A stretch of DNA of 64,000 bases from Pseudoalteromonas luteoviolacea NCIMB 1944 (GCF_001625565.1 NZ_AUXS01000026.1:103040-167039); one strand, 5' to 3'; shown: positions 52,518 through 61,797, counted from the first letter of the stretch. Numbers and translations: made by a program. Notes: generated by a model not told the origin, from the letters alone.

Positions 52518-52895
52518 CTAATCTCTTCCCCTAGGGGTAGAGTCAAGCATAGAAGGACAAGATTTTATCGTAGACAGACAATTTTCAATCCGAGAGATCC
52601 TGCTATTTAACGAATCTACCTGACGTGACAACTGACACTTAAGCCCAACCAGAAACTGCTCTATTCGTAGCCAATCTACTTCCCCATTTTGATAGACAAT
52701 CACCTCGTCAAGTTGAGCTAAAGTAGACCCTAACGACTTGGCCTCTTTGATTAGGTTCAGCACCTCTATGTGCGAATCTTCGTATACGCGGTAGCGTCCT
52801 TGTCTCAAAGGTGTTTTAATCAAGCCTCGCGTTTCATACAATCGAATCGCTTTTATTGATAATCCGGTTTTATTTGCAACCTCTCCGATATACAT
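52518..52895 (-). CDS. MerR-family transcription regulator
   Basis: A 125-residue regulator. The N-terminal winged helix is typical (YIGEVANKTGLSIKAIRLYE, then RGLIKTPLRQGRYRVY), followed by the coiled-coil dimer helix with CQLSRQVDSLNSRISRIENCL. Cysteines near the end (CLSTIKSCPS) could form a sensor, but they are not the mercury- or copper-type arrangement. MerR proteins activate overlong promoters by untwisting them. It is the first gene of a two-gene operon with the oxidoreductase, which it probably controls. Confidence 0.9.
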   Translation of the reverse strand: MYIGEVANKTGLSIKAIRLYETRGLIKTPLRQGRYRVYEDSHIEVLNLIKEAKSLGSTLAQLDEVIVYQNGEVDWLRIEQFLVGLKCQLSRQVDSLNSRISRIENCLSTIKSCPSMLDSTPRGRD

Positions 52896-53007
52896 AGATT
52901 TCCTTTAATTTGTGAGATGAATGGAATTAGCCTTAATAATTCACGATATATTTGTTTTATCCACATCGCTCAAAAACAACTCACTTTATGGCTAACAGGA
53001 ATAATCG

Positions 53008-53397
53008 CTATCTAATAAGTTTATCGTGGTTATTTAATGGCTGATTTGGGATCAGGCACCGAGGTTCTGGCTTGGGCTGTGCGTATATATCATGAGCAAT
53101 GTGCGCTAGCGCTGCTAGGGGTAGAAGAAAAAGCCAACTAAATAATAAACTGGCGATTAAGTTATCACGCAGCTTTTGAAGCCAGGTGCGATGATCTTCC
53201 TGCTGCGCCGTATAGTATTGTTGGGTTTCTTGTATATGGACCGATATATTGTCACAAAGTGAGAGTTGACACTGAGAAGTTGATGAGCCATCCAGTACTT
53301 GCTCAATGGTAATTTTTAGCTGCTCTAAGCCTTCTTTGTTTCCAACCAGAGGCCCTCCCGCCAAAATTTCACTATTAACCCATGGCTCCTTTGTCAT
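53008..53397 (-). CDS. Single-pass membrane protein, unknown
   Basis: A 129-residue protein. The first 85 residues are polar, including ILAGGPLVGNKEGLEQLKIT and CQLSLCDNISVHIQETQQYY. One transmembrane helix follows (about 86-107, LIASLLFSWLFLLPLAALA), and then a proline-rich tail (YAQPKPEPRCLIPNQPLN). Family not recognised. GGTTTG-like sequence precedes the ATG at 53397. Confidence 0.65.
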   Translation of the reverse strand: MTKEPWVNSEILAGGPLVGNKEGLEQLKITIEQVLDGSSTSQCQLSLCDNISVHIQETQQYYTAQQEDHRTWLQKLRDNLIASLLFSWLFLLPLAALAHIAHDIYAQPKPEPRCLIPNQPLNNHDKLIR

Positions 53398-53492
53398 ACA
53401 AACCTCTTTACACCTTTTATTTTTTCGCTATTTATAGCATAAAATGTAAGTCACAGTATCAACAGAGAGCTGAGTAAATTAGTACGATATTG

Positions 53493-53858
53493 TTAAAACA
53501 ACATGGTGTGTAATAAGCGCCCTGGGATACTTGCGGCAACAACAGCGGAGATCACAGTGCCAATATATGCGCCGCACATGCAATCAATATGTACCCTTCG
53601 ATTACCTTTATAAATGGCGTACGTTCCAGCAACAACCGAGACGATAATTAAAATAGCAAACAAATGTAGCCAAGTTAGGCTGCCTGTTGGTTGAATAAAA
53701 AAAGAGCTAAAAGCGGTGATTAACATAAGCACAGCCCACAATCTACCAATGAACTTATGTATACGAGTGCCTTTTTCCATTGCCAAATTTAGAAGGCCTA
53801 AAACTATGGCTGGAATAACCACGAATAAATGTATGAGTGTTGGGAGTGCAATATCCAT
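53493..53858 (-). CDS. Four-helix membrane protein (DUF2306-like)
   Basis: A 121-residue integral membrane protein from the ATG at 53858, with AAAGG upstream (a TTG two codons earlier is less likely). Four hydrophobic helices are visible, with the family-style motifs GTRIHKFIGRLWAVLML and RRVHIDCMCGAYIGTVIS. The HKxxGR motif and a second conserved His resemble DUF2306 membrane proteins, a family without known function. Confidence 0.75.
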   Translation of the reverse strand: MDIALPTLIHLFVVIPAIVLGLLNLAMEKGTRIHKFIGRLWAVLMLITAFSSFFIQPTGSLTWLHLFAILIIVSVVAGTYAIYKGNRRVHIDCMCGAYIGTVISAVVAASIPGRLLHTMLF

Positions 53859-54187
53859 ATGCAACCTTTAATGAGAAGTGAATCGCCCAGCTAAACATCT
53901 GTCAGCTTCTATATTCTAGTTTAAATAAACAGCAGTTGAATAGTTACCTTAAAGCACTTTATCTGGTTTATCAAAGCACTTTCTGAAATTGAGCCACAAT
54001 ACACTCCCTAGCTATTCGGCCACATCATAAAATACGGGATATTAGTATAAATACTTAAATATGCGGGTCATGTACTACCCGCACACATGTACTTCAAAAT
54101 TGATTATGACCGTTACAAAAAAGGCCAGCTATCGTGCTGACCTTCTTTCGTGCTATATACAAACTTACTGTTTTAGTATGCTCGATT
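53859..54187. other. Intergenic with two hairpins
   Basis: TGCGGGT/ACCCGCA (54062-54083), and AAGGCCAGC/GCTGACCTT (about 54121-54144) preceded by a run of six A, which is a likely terminator for the minus-strand gene at 54188. No gene is seen in the rest. Confidence 0.6.
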
Positions 54188-54388
54188 TTAGTAGCTAATT
54201 GGTTCTCCGCCTATTCTTCTGCAAATTTTCTCAGCAGTACGAGATTCATTATATGATTCAAAAACATCGCTCCATAATAGGCGACCATTTTTATAACACT
54301 CTACCAAAATTTCTTCGTATGCATTTGCATTAGTCGGGATGGATGTAGCAACAATCAGTGCCGTTGCGGCTAAGATACTTTTTATCAT
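54188..54388 (-). CDS. Tiny exported two-cysteine protein (paralogue 3)
   Basis: A 66-residue protein from the ATG at 54388, which has AAGGAA upstream; a longer frame lacks a ribosome site. Signal peptide about 1-23 (ending NANA). The mature part is EEILVECYKNGRLLWSDVFE and, later, AEKICRRIGGEPISY. The C-x(5-7)-LLWS...C-x(3)-GG-x-P pattern matches the two genes at 50839-51519, with a shorter spacing. Confidence 0.7.
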   Translation of the reverse strand: MIKSILAATALIVATSIPTNANAYEEILVECYKNGRLLWSDVFESYNESRTAEKICRRIGGEPISY

Positions 54389-54730
54389 TTTTCTTTCCTT
54401 AATTAATTGTGAAACCCAAAATGTGCTTACTTTTAGTACAGCCACTTAACGTTATACATTGAGAACAAATTGTAAACAATAGATTATTTAGAATTTAATG
54501 AAAGAAGAAATAGTAACTCGGATTAAGCTTAAAAACTGCAAGCTCATACAACTTAAGCTTTAGGGATTCTTTCTTCCACCCTGCTTCAACCTTATTTAAA
54601 GGAAATAAATGTCGTTGATAAACGGTGCTCAATTAAAACAAAAATCGACGTCAATTTGATTGAAATAGCCAAGCTATCCCCTGCTCACTCTTTTTTGAGT
54701 GTCGTAATCAAGCACCTACTTAGCACTTAA
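54389..54730. other. Intergenic, no gene seen
   Basis: AT-rich spacer between paralogue 3 and the phosphodiesterase gene. A weak CACTC/GAGTG stem with a T6 loop lies near 54690 and may end transcription of the phosphodiesterase gene. Confidence 0.5.
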
Positions 54731-55729
54731 TCAAAACTCAAAGTTTACCTGCACCGGATAATGATCTGATAGCTCATTATAATAGCCATTGTGATAATGG
54801 CGGCCGCTACTGAGGTTCCAGTTGCCCTTTAAATAGCTCCAGTACCAATTTTTGTCAGCTTTTGGATAACGCACAGCCATACTCGGATTGTTTTTAGGCT
54901 GTTTGTGATCGGCATGCCAAAATACATAATCCAAGGTATCGTTGTATTCTAAGCTGTAATCAAAATAGTATGCATTGGCTTTAGTAAACCAATTGTGTTT
55001 TGCGGAAAATGAGCCTATCACTGGCGTTTCAAAATTCAACTTCGCTCTTGCTGTAGTGAGCATGTCTGCCACTTCTTGCCGCTTGCTCCACTCTACATTC
55101 ATGTCGCCACCAATGATCAAGGGTTCGCTTCTAGGTATATTCTGTGCCTCGATAAAAGCTTGAACTTCACTTAACTGGCCCATGCGAACACGATGTTCTT
55201 CCTCGGTATTGCCATCATGTGTTGCTTGCAAGTGAGTGCCGATCAAGTGGTAACGCAAACCTCCTTTTTCTATTTCAACATAAGCAAAGCCTTTGTTTGC
55301 CAAATAGTCCCAACTACCACTCAAACTCTGAGTGAAAACATGCGCTTTTTGCGAAATGATTGGATATTTAGAAATAATCACCACACCCCCTCGGATAACA
55401 AACGGGCTATTGGAACAGTTACCAGTCAAACTGTCCCAGCCGCTGCCACTGCAATCCTGTCCAACATTCGGTGTTTGATAAGGATATATAGAAGATAACG
55501 CAGCGAGTGCCTGCTCAGCATCACTATTAAATACTTCGTTGACAATAATGACATCAGGCCTGTCATTAAGCGAAGTAAGCGCCAAGGGTAAACGTTGCGC
55601 TCTATTACTCTGATCCCAATCTTGCACATTTAGCTGCATGATATTGTAAGCCATCACTTTGAGAGAATCAGCCACACTTGGCATACTCATTAGCATTGTT
55701 GCACACAGCAGGACATGTTTAATTTTCAT
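54731..55729 (-). CDS. Secreted sphingomyelinase C-like phosphodiesterase
   Basis: A 332-residue exonuclease-endonuclease-phosphatase-fold enzyme with a signal peptide (cleavage after about residue 20, VADS). Catalytic landmarks are visible: YNIMQLN, the metal-binding Glu in VIIVNEVFN, His in LIGTHLQAT, Asp/Asn in IIGGDMNVEW, a later Asp in DTLDYVFWHAD and the final His in LSDHYPVQV. This arrangement, together with the CSGSGWDSLTGNCSNSPF segment, fits bacterial neutral sphingomyelinases (hemolysins), which split sphingomyelin to ceramide and phosphocholine. Substrate is inferred from layout only. Monocistronic. Confidence 0.85.
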   Translation of the reverse strand: MKIKHVLLCATMLMSMPSVADSLKVMAYNIMQLNVQDWDQSNRAQRLPLALTSLNDRPDVIIVNEVFNSDAEQALAALSSIYPYQTPNVGQDCSGSGWDSLTGNCSNSPFVIRGGVVIISKYPIISQKAHVFTQSLSGSWDYLANKGFAYVEIEKGGLRYHLIGTHLQATHDGNTEEEHRVRMGQLSEVQAFIEAQNIPRSEPLIIGGDMNVEWSKRQEVADMLTTARAKLNFETPVIGSFSAKHNWFTKANAYYFDYSLEYNDTLDYVFWHADHKQPKNNPSMAVRYPKADKNWYWSYLKGNWNLSSGRHYHNGYYNELSDHYPVQVNFEF

Positions 55730-56109
55730 TTTTTCTCCAATACATCACTATTATTTTGGTTTTTATTGAGATATTCACTTGCTACTGCACACTCAAGACG
55801 CAGAGAACTGGTGAAAATTTCGCAGCAATGAAAATAATCATTTTTAATGTCGGTTTGATTGCGCTAAGTTGCTTTTTTTATGACACTTTTCTGGAATTTT
55901 TATTGCTGTTAAGAACCGTATAGGCAATGCAAAATGGGGAACACAGACTTGCCGTTTAGTCTCATTACTTTCTATAGACCAGAAGATAATTGGGTCAATT
56001 CGAGAGGCATATGACTAAAAAAAGGTTAGCTATTACAGCTAACCTTTGGATTGACTAAAACAATCAAGTTTTACAAAGGGAAAAAATATACAAAATGCTC
56101 AGCATGAAT
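55730..56109. other. Intergenic with terminator, no gene seen
   Basis: The left part should hold the promoter of the phosphodiesterase gene; the terminator at 56021-56047 ends the metallopeptidase transcript. Confidence 0.5.
56021..56047 (-). terminator. Intrinsic terminator
   Basis: AAAGGTTAGCT (56021-56031) pairs with AGCTAACCTTT (56037-56047). In the minus direction the stem is followed by a T-run (complement of 56017-56023). Confidence 0.8.
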
Positions 56110-58497
56110 TTAAAGTTTAATTCGCTGTTGTAATTTGACGGGTTCACCGTCAACTTCCAAAGTCGCTGTCACTTCTAAAATACCATCTTTTAAGTTAGGT
56201 AAAGCATGTATAGCTGGTTGCCAAATTTTTTGCTCATAGGGCGATATGTCTACACTTTCCTGCCAAATGTGAGCGCTCTTTACTGGCTTTTCAAATGGTA
56301 AAAACTGAACGGCTAATTCGCCAGACGTAGCGCCTGAATAAGGCCCGGTTAGCGCTATTTTCAATTGTTTTTGTTGTAACGAAGCATTCAAGTACACACC
56401 GTCAAAGCGCTGACTTTCGACATCTAACAGCCCAGACTGTTGTATATCTTGCCAGTTCAGTTTATAGCCATAAGTGGCTGTATTATCTGTCAAATCAAAG
56501 CGACTTTTTCCAGGTAAGAGTGAGTGGGTTACAGCTTTACCGCCTTCGCCAGTAAGTATTAACTCAGCAACACTATCACTTGGGTTAATGGCTTTGACAA
56601 AAGGCTGGTCGTTGTCAAACCTCAATTGAAGCTCAATACCGCTGAGGGTTTTTGCCGTTGGGCGGTGAATTTGACTACGCCAAAGCGTCAAGTATTGTCG
56701 TAATTGTGTAGACAACTCATCATGCTTGTTTTGATCAGTGAGCTTATCAAAGGCGTTTTTTAACTGGGTTCGGCACTGTGGTATATCGTGAGTAAACTCC
56801 TCGCAGGTGTTGAATGCTCGCATTGCCAGTGGAGCATCTCGATATAACCAAGGATTAGCGATAGACTCATTTAATGATACTACAGACGCTGTGTGGCCAA
56901 AAACGTATGGCGTAAGCGTATGGTTCATCGCTTTACCAAGGATTGCAATTTGCTGCAAGTTAACCTTATCTTGCGCATTTTTAGGCATATTAAAAGTCAC
57001 TTTTTGGCTTTGAGACTTAGTATTGAGCGTCACCACAAGTTGATCATCTAGCTTGGTCAAATTAAGTGCCAACTGCTGATACTTTTGAATATCTTCGATG
57101 GCCTCAGGAGTCAGAGAAACATACTGGCTTGATTCGTCATAACCGGCTCCATTAAACTCAAGCTTGTTGCCATTTTTTATTAATAAAGTCAGCATTTTAT
57201 CTTGACTAAAATCAGCTTCTTTGAGCAGCCCCAAGCGCTTTTTCTTGCTGTCTTTGCTAAGCTCAGTTAACAGACCAATACCAATTTCGCCGCGCCCTAC
57301 TTGTTCGGGCTCGAAATGTATTAAGGCTGCCAAGCTGTTTTTACTCACAGGCATGATCAAGGGGTGCGAAGACGGTGCGGGAAAGTCTAAAGTCGTTTGC
57401 AAGCTGTCATTGTCAGCAATAATATCAAGACGGTGCAGAGTTTCACTTTTATCACTTCTTAGGAAGTAACCTGCTCCACTTTGCTCCCAAGGCCCTTGAA
57501 CAATATAAAAGCTAGATTGTGCAGTTTTAACAAATTGACTGAACTCAGCTTCAAGAGTCGGCCAATCTGGAAAAGTTGCTTTTAGTAGTTTATTGGCTGT
57601 CGGTAATGTCTCCTGCGAGTCAGGATTTGCACGCATTAACTCCTTCAAATAGCGTTTAAAGTAATGGTAACGTGTCGGATCGCTCAACAAAAAGTGTACG
57701 ATAAAAAAATTCAATCCGCGTTTAAGGCTCGGGTTGTCATTAATTTGTTCAAAACTTGGTTGTCCCCCTTGATGATATTGGGCAAGTCCTGACGTTAAGT
57801 AGTTCATCGGCGCTCGGTCAAAAACCATTACATTGAGCTGTTTTTTCTGTGGATCAAAAGTATGACTGGCTATCGCATCAGCCATTCCCTCGGTGATCCA
57901 ATTAGGTGCCCATGTTGAGTGACCATTAAGCGCCATATGAAATGCATGCATGGTTTCATGGATAACAATGTACCGTTGGTGATGCTGCCGATGGCTTGGG
58001 AAACTATAGCCAGCACGATTGTAAAACATGGTTTCGCCACCAGCATGTGTATGCACCCCACGTAAAAAGCCATCATCTAGCATCGCTTCTCGCACTCTGG
58101 CTCTAGAGCTACCATAAACAACCGCGATACGTTGGTTTTCTATGTTACTGGGTTCCATACCGAATAATTCAACGTAATGCGGGTATGACATCTCTAGTAA
58201 CTCTAAATACAAGCGAACCTTTTCTTCTGGAAGATCACTCTTTAGAGCAAAATGCTTGCTTACCCACCAATCATATCCACGGCTGTTAGTGATTTTACCG
58301 TCACTGTATGTACGCGGAATGTTTTTCCCAACATATTGAATATCAATATTTTTTAAGGTGCTGGTGCGGCCAGAAACGTCAAGTTCCACCTGCATTTTTG
58401 ATGGAGGTAATATTTTAGACGACGTCTTGATCGGTGTTGTCGCAGCGCAGCCACTTAGCAAGGTGGCTAGACAGATACTTAAGCAAGTTTTACGCAT
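56110..58497 (-). CDS. Lipoprotein with HExxH metallopeptidase domain
   Basis: A 795-residue predicted lipoprotein (lipobox LSGC, Cys17). A gluzincin-type zinc site is visible: HETMH (His180, Glu181, His184) and, 19 residues later, Glu203 in ITEGMADAIA. The long C-terminal part is strand-rich and probably binds substrate or the cell surface. It resembles peptidase-MA-like proteins rather than a named secreted protease; the substrate is unknown. A palindrome (58525-58538) lies 28 bp upstream of the ATG and recurs before the M24 peptidase operon, so the two may be co-regulated. Confidence 0.8.
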   Translation of the reverse strand: MRKTCLSICLATLLSGCAATTPIKTSSKILPPSKMQVELDVSGRTSTLKNIDIQYVGKNIPRTYSDGKITNSRGYDWWVSKHFALKSDLPEEKVRLYLELLEMSYPHYVELFGMEPSNIENQRIAVVYGSSRARVREAMLDDGFLRGVHTHAGGETMFYNRAGYSFPSHRQHHQRYIVIHETMHAFHMALNGHSTWAPNWITEGMADAIASHTFDPQKKQLNVMVFDRAPMNYLTSGLAQYHQGGQPSFEQINDNPSLKRGLNFFIVHFLLSDPTRYHYFKRYLKELMRANPDSQETLPTANKLLKATFPDWPTLEAEFSQFVKTAQSSFYIVQGPWEQSGAGYFLRSDKSETLHRLDIIADNDSLQTTLDFPAPSSHPLIMPVSKNSLAALIHFEPEQVGRGEIGIGLLTELSKDSKKKRLGLLKEADFSQDKMLTLLIKNGNKLEFNGAGYDESSQYVSLTPEAIEDIQKYQQLALNLTKLDDQLVVTLNTKSQSQKVTFNMPKNAQDKVNLQQIAILGKAMNHTLTPYVFGHTASVVSLNESIANPWLYRDAPLAMRAFNTCEEFTHDIPQCRTQLKNAFDKLTDQNKHDELSTQLRQYLTLWRSQIHRPTAKTLSGIELQLRFDNDQPFVKAINPSDSVAELILTGEGGKAVTHSLLPGKSRFDLTDNTATYGYKLNWQDIQQSGLLDVESQRFDGVYLNASLQQKQLKIALTGPYSGATSGELAVQFLPFEKPVKSAHIWQESVDISPYEQKIWQPAIHALPNLKDGILEVTATLEVDGEPVKLQQRIKL

Positions 58498-58524
58498 AGG
58501 AGCTTCTCATTATCAACTTATGTA

Positions 58525-58538
58525 TATTGTATACAATA
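58525..58538. promoter_or_regulatory. Palindromic operator TATTGTATACAATA
   Basis: A 14-bp perfect palindrome in the 186-bp gap between the divergent genes at 56110-58497 and 58684-59412. Its 12-bp core recurs at 59675-59686. A GntR-type regulator would suit such a site; none is encoded nearby. Confidence 0.6.
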
Positions 58539-58683
58539 ATTTAAGGGGAGAGCCAAGTAAATTCGCTTAACGCCGACAAGTTAGGTAGCTGAAACGCCAA
58601 AAAGCTTGCGTTTCAAAATGGCCTTTAAACCTTTTTCTAGACTACTGCGTCACAGTTAAAAATGCGTATCTAAGGACATTGAG

Positions 58684-59412
58684 ATGAAAATTTACTTTTT
58701 GACAGCTGTGGCTTTTTTTTGCACTCAGCTATCTGCAATGCAATTGTTTTCAAATGATTTTGATTTTGTGGAAAGTCGCACTCTGTCATTGCCCGTAGCT
58801 GATTTAGATAGATTAAAAATTGACGCAGGCTCTGGAAAACTAACGGTTATTGGCGAAGAGACCGATAAGATAAGTGTTAAAGCTGATATATATCAATCTC
58901 AGGCGAGCACAGACTACTGCTTTGAACTCATTAAGCAAAAAAACATCGCACTGCTGACCGCCAATACCTGTCACCGAGCGTACAACCACACTTTGCTCCA
59001 TTTAACCATAACCGTACCTAGTGAATTACTAACCGAGATCAAAGACCGATCAGGCGCGATCATAATCGAAAATGCCAGCGTAAGTCGAATTGAAGATGGC
59101 TCAGGGTCAATCAGGATCAGCAATAACCTCTTGTCGGTAGAGATTGAAGACGGCTCCGGAAACATTAACATCCATGGTGTGCATGGTGCAATTGCCATTG
59201 GTGATGGCTCAGGCAAGGTTGTTGTTGAGCAGGTTGACGGCGATGTGTCCATTGAAGATGGCTCAGGGAAAATAGTCGTTAAGAACGTATCCGGGAAAGT
59301 AGTTATAGACGATGGCAGTGGAAGTGTTTTGGTGCGAAATGCTCACTCATTTGAACTGATAGACAATAGTTCAGGTAAAATTCAACTCATTGATATAAAA
59401 GAACAGCTATAA
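58684..59412 (+). CDS. Exported beta-repeat protein (DUF4097-like)
   Basis: A 242-residue exported protein with a signal peptide (about 1-18). The mature part is built of repeated strand units with the motif (I/V)-(E/G)-D-G-S-G-x-(I/V), at least six times between residues 118 and 235 (IEDGSGSIRISN, IEDGSGNINIHG, IGDGSGKVVVEQ). This is the pattern of DUF2807/DUF4097 adhesin-like beta-solenoids, thought to act at the cell surface. GGACATTGAG precedes the ATG. It is divergent from the metallopeptidase gene across the operator. Confidence 0.8.
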   Translation: MKIYFLTAVAFFCTQLSAMQLFSNDFDFVESRTLSLPVADLDRLKIDAGSGKLTVIGEETDKISVKADIYQSQASTDYCFELIKQKNIALLTANTCHRAYNHTLLHLTITVPSELLTEIKDRSGAIIIENASVSRIEDGSGSIRISNNLLSVEIEDGSGNINIHGVHGAIAIGDGSGKVVVEQVDGDVSIEDGSGKIVVKNVSGKVVIDDGSGSVLVRNAHSFELIDNSSGKIQLIDIKEQL

Positions 59413-59429
59413 CAACACACTGAACCTGT

Positions 59430-59452
59430 AAAGCGCAGAAACACTGCGCTTT
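59430..59452 (+). terminator. Intrinsic terminator
   Basis: AAAGCGCAG / CTGCGCTTT, 9-bp stem and 5-base loop, followed by CTTTG, 18 bp after the stop of the beta-repeat gene. Confidence 0.8.
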
Positions 59453-59760
59453 CTTTGATGGTTGCCAATGCATTTTTTTACTCTAGTAGTCACTCCTAAA
59501 GCTTTTAATTAGCCCACATTCTATAACTTTAAACACCTTTACCCTCTTGCTGTCACTATATCCCCCCAAGCTCTATAGCTAGGGTTTAAGTTTTAGCTAA
59601 AAATCAAAGTCATCTATTGCAACATTGCGCGTTGTAACACTCCGTCACTAATTATTTAAAGCTTGCTTATCACAATTGTATACAATATATTTCACAGCAA
59701 AGACATTGAATTTGGTTAACAGAGTGAAGTACATCACTCAATTTCTAATAGGTGGCGTAG
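59453..59760. other. Promoter region of the M24 peptidase operon
   Basis: About 300 bp without a gene. It includes a second operator copy (59675-59686) and an AT-rich stretch suited to a promoter. GTGAAGTACATCAC near 59726 is another short inverted repeat. Confidence 0.5.
59675..59686. promoter_or_regulatory. Palindromic operator ATTGTATACAAT
   Basis: Exact 12-bp core of the palindrome at 58525-58538, 75 bp upstream of the M24 peptidase start. Confidence 0.6.
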
Positions 59761-60840
59761 TTGAAAGCGAACCATAACTCTCGAAGACAACAATTGATAG
59801 CAAAGTTGTCACAGCATGACATAGATATGATGGTAGTTTCAGGCCATGAGAATATTCAATACCTCTCTGGTTTTAGTGGCAATGCTGCCACATTACTAAT
59901 ATCCAAGAGCAACACTTACTTAATTACCGATTATAGATATTACGAACGGGCTTGCTTGGAAACGGAAAATATACACGTGATAAAACGTGACCGAGATGCC
60001 CAGCGCCTAGGCCAGTGTATTTTAGCGCTATTTCCAGAGCTCAATAAAATCGCCTATGAATCAGAAAATGTCAGTGTAGCTCAGTGGGAAGCCATTGCCG
60101 CTGACTTGACCTACCCGTATGTACAGGGTGCATATGGTTGGGTGGAAACGCTACGAGAAGTGAAAGATGACATAGAGATAGCATTTCTTCAACAGGCTGC
60201 CAACATTGCTGATGCAGCCCTTTGTGAAACTTTAACGCTCGTCCGTGAAGGGGTAAAGGAGCGAGATCTGGCGTTGGAACTGGAATACAAAATGCGTCAA
60301 AAAGGCTCCCAAGGGGTTTCCTTTGATACTATTTTACTTTTTGGCGAAAGAAGTGCTCTACCCCATGGCGATCCTAGTGAACGTGCATTACGTCATGGTG
60401 ATCTGATCTTAATCGATTTTGGTGCTGTTGTTGGTGGTTACCGCTCAGATATGACACGGACCTATATTTACGGCACACCCAGTGCTCAACAACAAGCCAT
60501 GTTTAACACCGTTCAACGTGCCCAACATGCAGCATTAGAAAAAGTACAGCAAGGCGTGTCTTGCGATGCCTTGAATCAGGTTGCGCATCGAGTATTGAAT
60601 AATAGCGAATTCGCTCAATTCGCAGGTGAAGGGCTTGGTCATGGGTTGGGCCTTGCTCTACATGAACATCCATTTATCAAGCCCAATAACCCCTATGTGT
60701 TGAGCGCCGGCAATGTGATCACAATAGAGCCAGGGATTTATATTCCTCATGTCGGGGGAGTACGACTGGAAGAAGATATAGTGGTCACTCCAAACGGCTA
60801 TCAACAGCTGACTCACTCTGCGCAAAATTTTGAATTATAA
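59761..60840 (+). CDS. M24 family Xaa-Pro peptidase
   Basis: A 359-residue pita-bread-fold aminopeptidase. The N-terminal creatinase-like domain has VVSGHENIQYLSGFSGNAAT. The dinuclear metal site is complete: Asp219 (LILIDFGAV) and Asp230 (YRSDMTRTY), His in GEGLGHGLGL, Glu in ITIEPGIYIP and Glu in RLEEDIVV. Such enzymes remove N-terminal residues before proline or split X-Pro dipeptides. The start is TTG at 59761, preceded by AGGTGG. Its stop is 12 bp before the cyclodeaminase-like gene, so they form an operon that may recycle proline-containing peptides. Confidence 0.9.
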   Translation: MKANHNSRRQQLIAKLSQHDIDMMVVSGHENIQYLSGFSGNAATLLISKSNTYLITDYRYYERACLETENIHVIKRDRDAQRLGQCILALFPELNKIAYESENVSVAQWEAIAADLTYPYVQGAYGWVETLREVKDDIEIAFLQQAANIADAALCETLTLVREGVKERDLALELEYKMRQKGSQGVSFDTILLFGERSALPHGDPSERALRHGDLILIDFGAVVGGYRSDMTRTYIYGTPSAQQQAMFNTVQRAQHAALEKVQQGVSCDALNQVAHRVLNNSEFAQFAGEGLGHGLGLALHEHPFIKPNNPYVLSAGNVITIEPGIYIPHVGGVRLEEDIVVTPNGYQQLTHSAQNFEL

Positions 60841-60852
60841 GGAAGCAAAGTT

Positions 60853-61797
60853 ATGCAATTAATTAATCGCGCACAAGTAAAACAAGCACTCAATTTTAAA
60901 GCCTTAATTGATACCATTGCTGAAGGCTTTTCGGGTGACGCCAATATGCCGATGCGCCAAGTGTTTGAGCTAGATAACTCAGCTGATAATCACGATGCGT
61001 TTGCCGTGCTGCCAGCTTGGAACAACGAAGTCATTGGTGTGAAAGCCTTTACATACTTTCCGGAAAACTTTAAACAGGACAAAGCAAGTCTCTACTCAAA
61101 GATAATGCTATTTTCTCGTCAAACTGGGGAGCCACTTGCGCTTATTGATGGAACCGAAGTGACACTTTGGCGCACGGCTGCTGTATCTGCGCTCGCCGCC
61201 TCCTATTTAGCAAAAAAGGATGCCAAACACTTAGTGTTCTTTGGCTCAGGTAATCTCGCACCTTTTATGATCAATGCACACCTGAATGTACGTGACTACG
61301 AAAAAGTCACTGTCGTCGCCAGAAACCCTGATAAAGCAAAAACCTTATTGTCAGTGTTGTCTGCACAGCACGGGAAAATACAATTTGAATTTGGTACAGC
61401 ATGCCAAAGTTTGATTGCATCTGCCGACGTGATCAGTTGTGCCACAGGAAGCCATACTCCTCTTTTTGATGGTAACTGGGTGTCCCCTGGTACTCATATT
61501 GACTTAATTGGAAATCATCACAAACAATACAGGGAGTGCGACACTCGCACTGTTACCCGCAGCTCAGTATATGTAGACAGTCGAATTAATGTGTTAAATG
61601 AAGCTGGTGAGTTACTACTCCCAATTTCCGAGGGCGTATTTAGTGAATCACAGGTTAAGGCAGAATTAACTGAGCTGGCCAAGAGTCATACCTATCGACG
61701 GACTAACCAAAGTGAAATTACGCTTTTTAAATCTGTGGGCACAGCTTTAAGTGATTTAGTGACGGCGAAACTTGTTTATGACTTGGTTCAAGAGTAA
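60853..61797 (+). CDS. Ornithine cyclodeaminase/mu-crystallin family protein
   Basis: A 314-residue NAD(P)-dependent enzyme of the ornithine cyclodeaminase family. The Rossmann motif HLVFFGSGNLAPFMINAHL lies at about residues 130-148; KAFTYFPENF and TALSDLV match conserved substrate and dimer regions. Family members make proline from ornithine, reduce cyclic imines, or act as alanine or lysine cyclodeaminases. With an Xaa-Pro peptidase in front, a link to proline or cyclic imino acid metabolism is plausible. GGAAGCAAAG provides the ribosome site; 12 bp after the peptidase. Confidence 0.88.
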   Translation: MQLINRAQVKQALNFKALIDTIAEGFSGDANMPMRQVFELDNSADNHDAFAVLPAWNNEVIGVKAFTYFPENFKQDKASLYSKIMLFSRQTGEPLALIDGTEVTLWRTAAVSALAASYLAKKDAKHLVFFGSGNLAPFMINAHLNVRDYEKVTVVARNPDKAKTLLSVLSAQHGKIQFEFGTACQSLIASADVISCATGSHTPLFDGNWVSPGTHIDLIGNHHKQYRECDTRTVTRSSVYVDSRINVLNEAGELLLPISEGVFSESQVKAELTELAKSHTYRRTNQSEITLFKSVGTALSDLVTAKLVYDLVQE

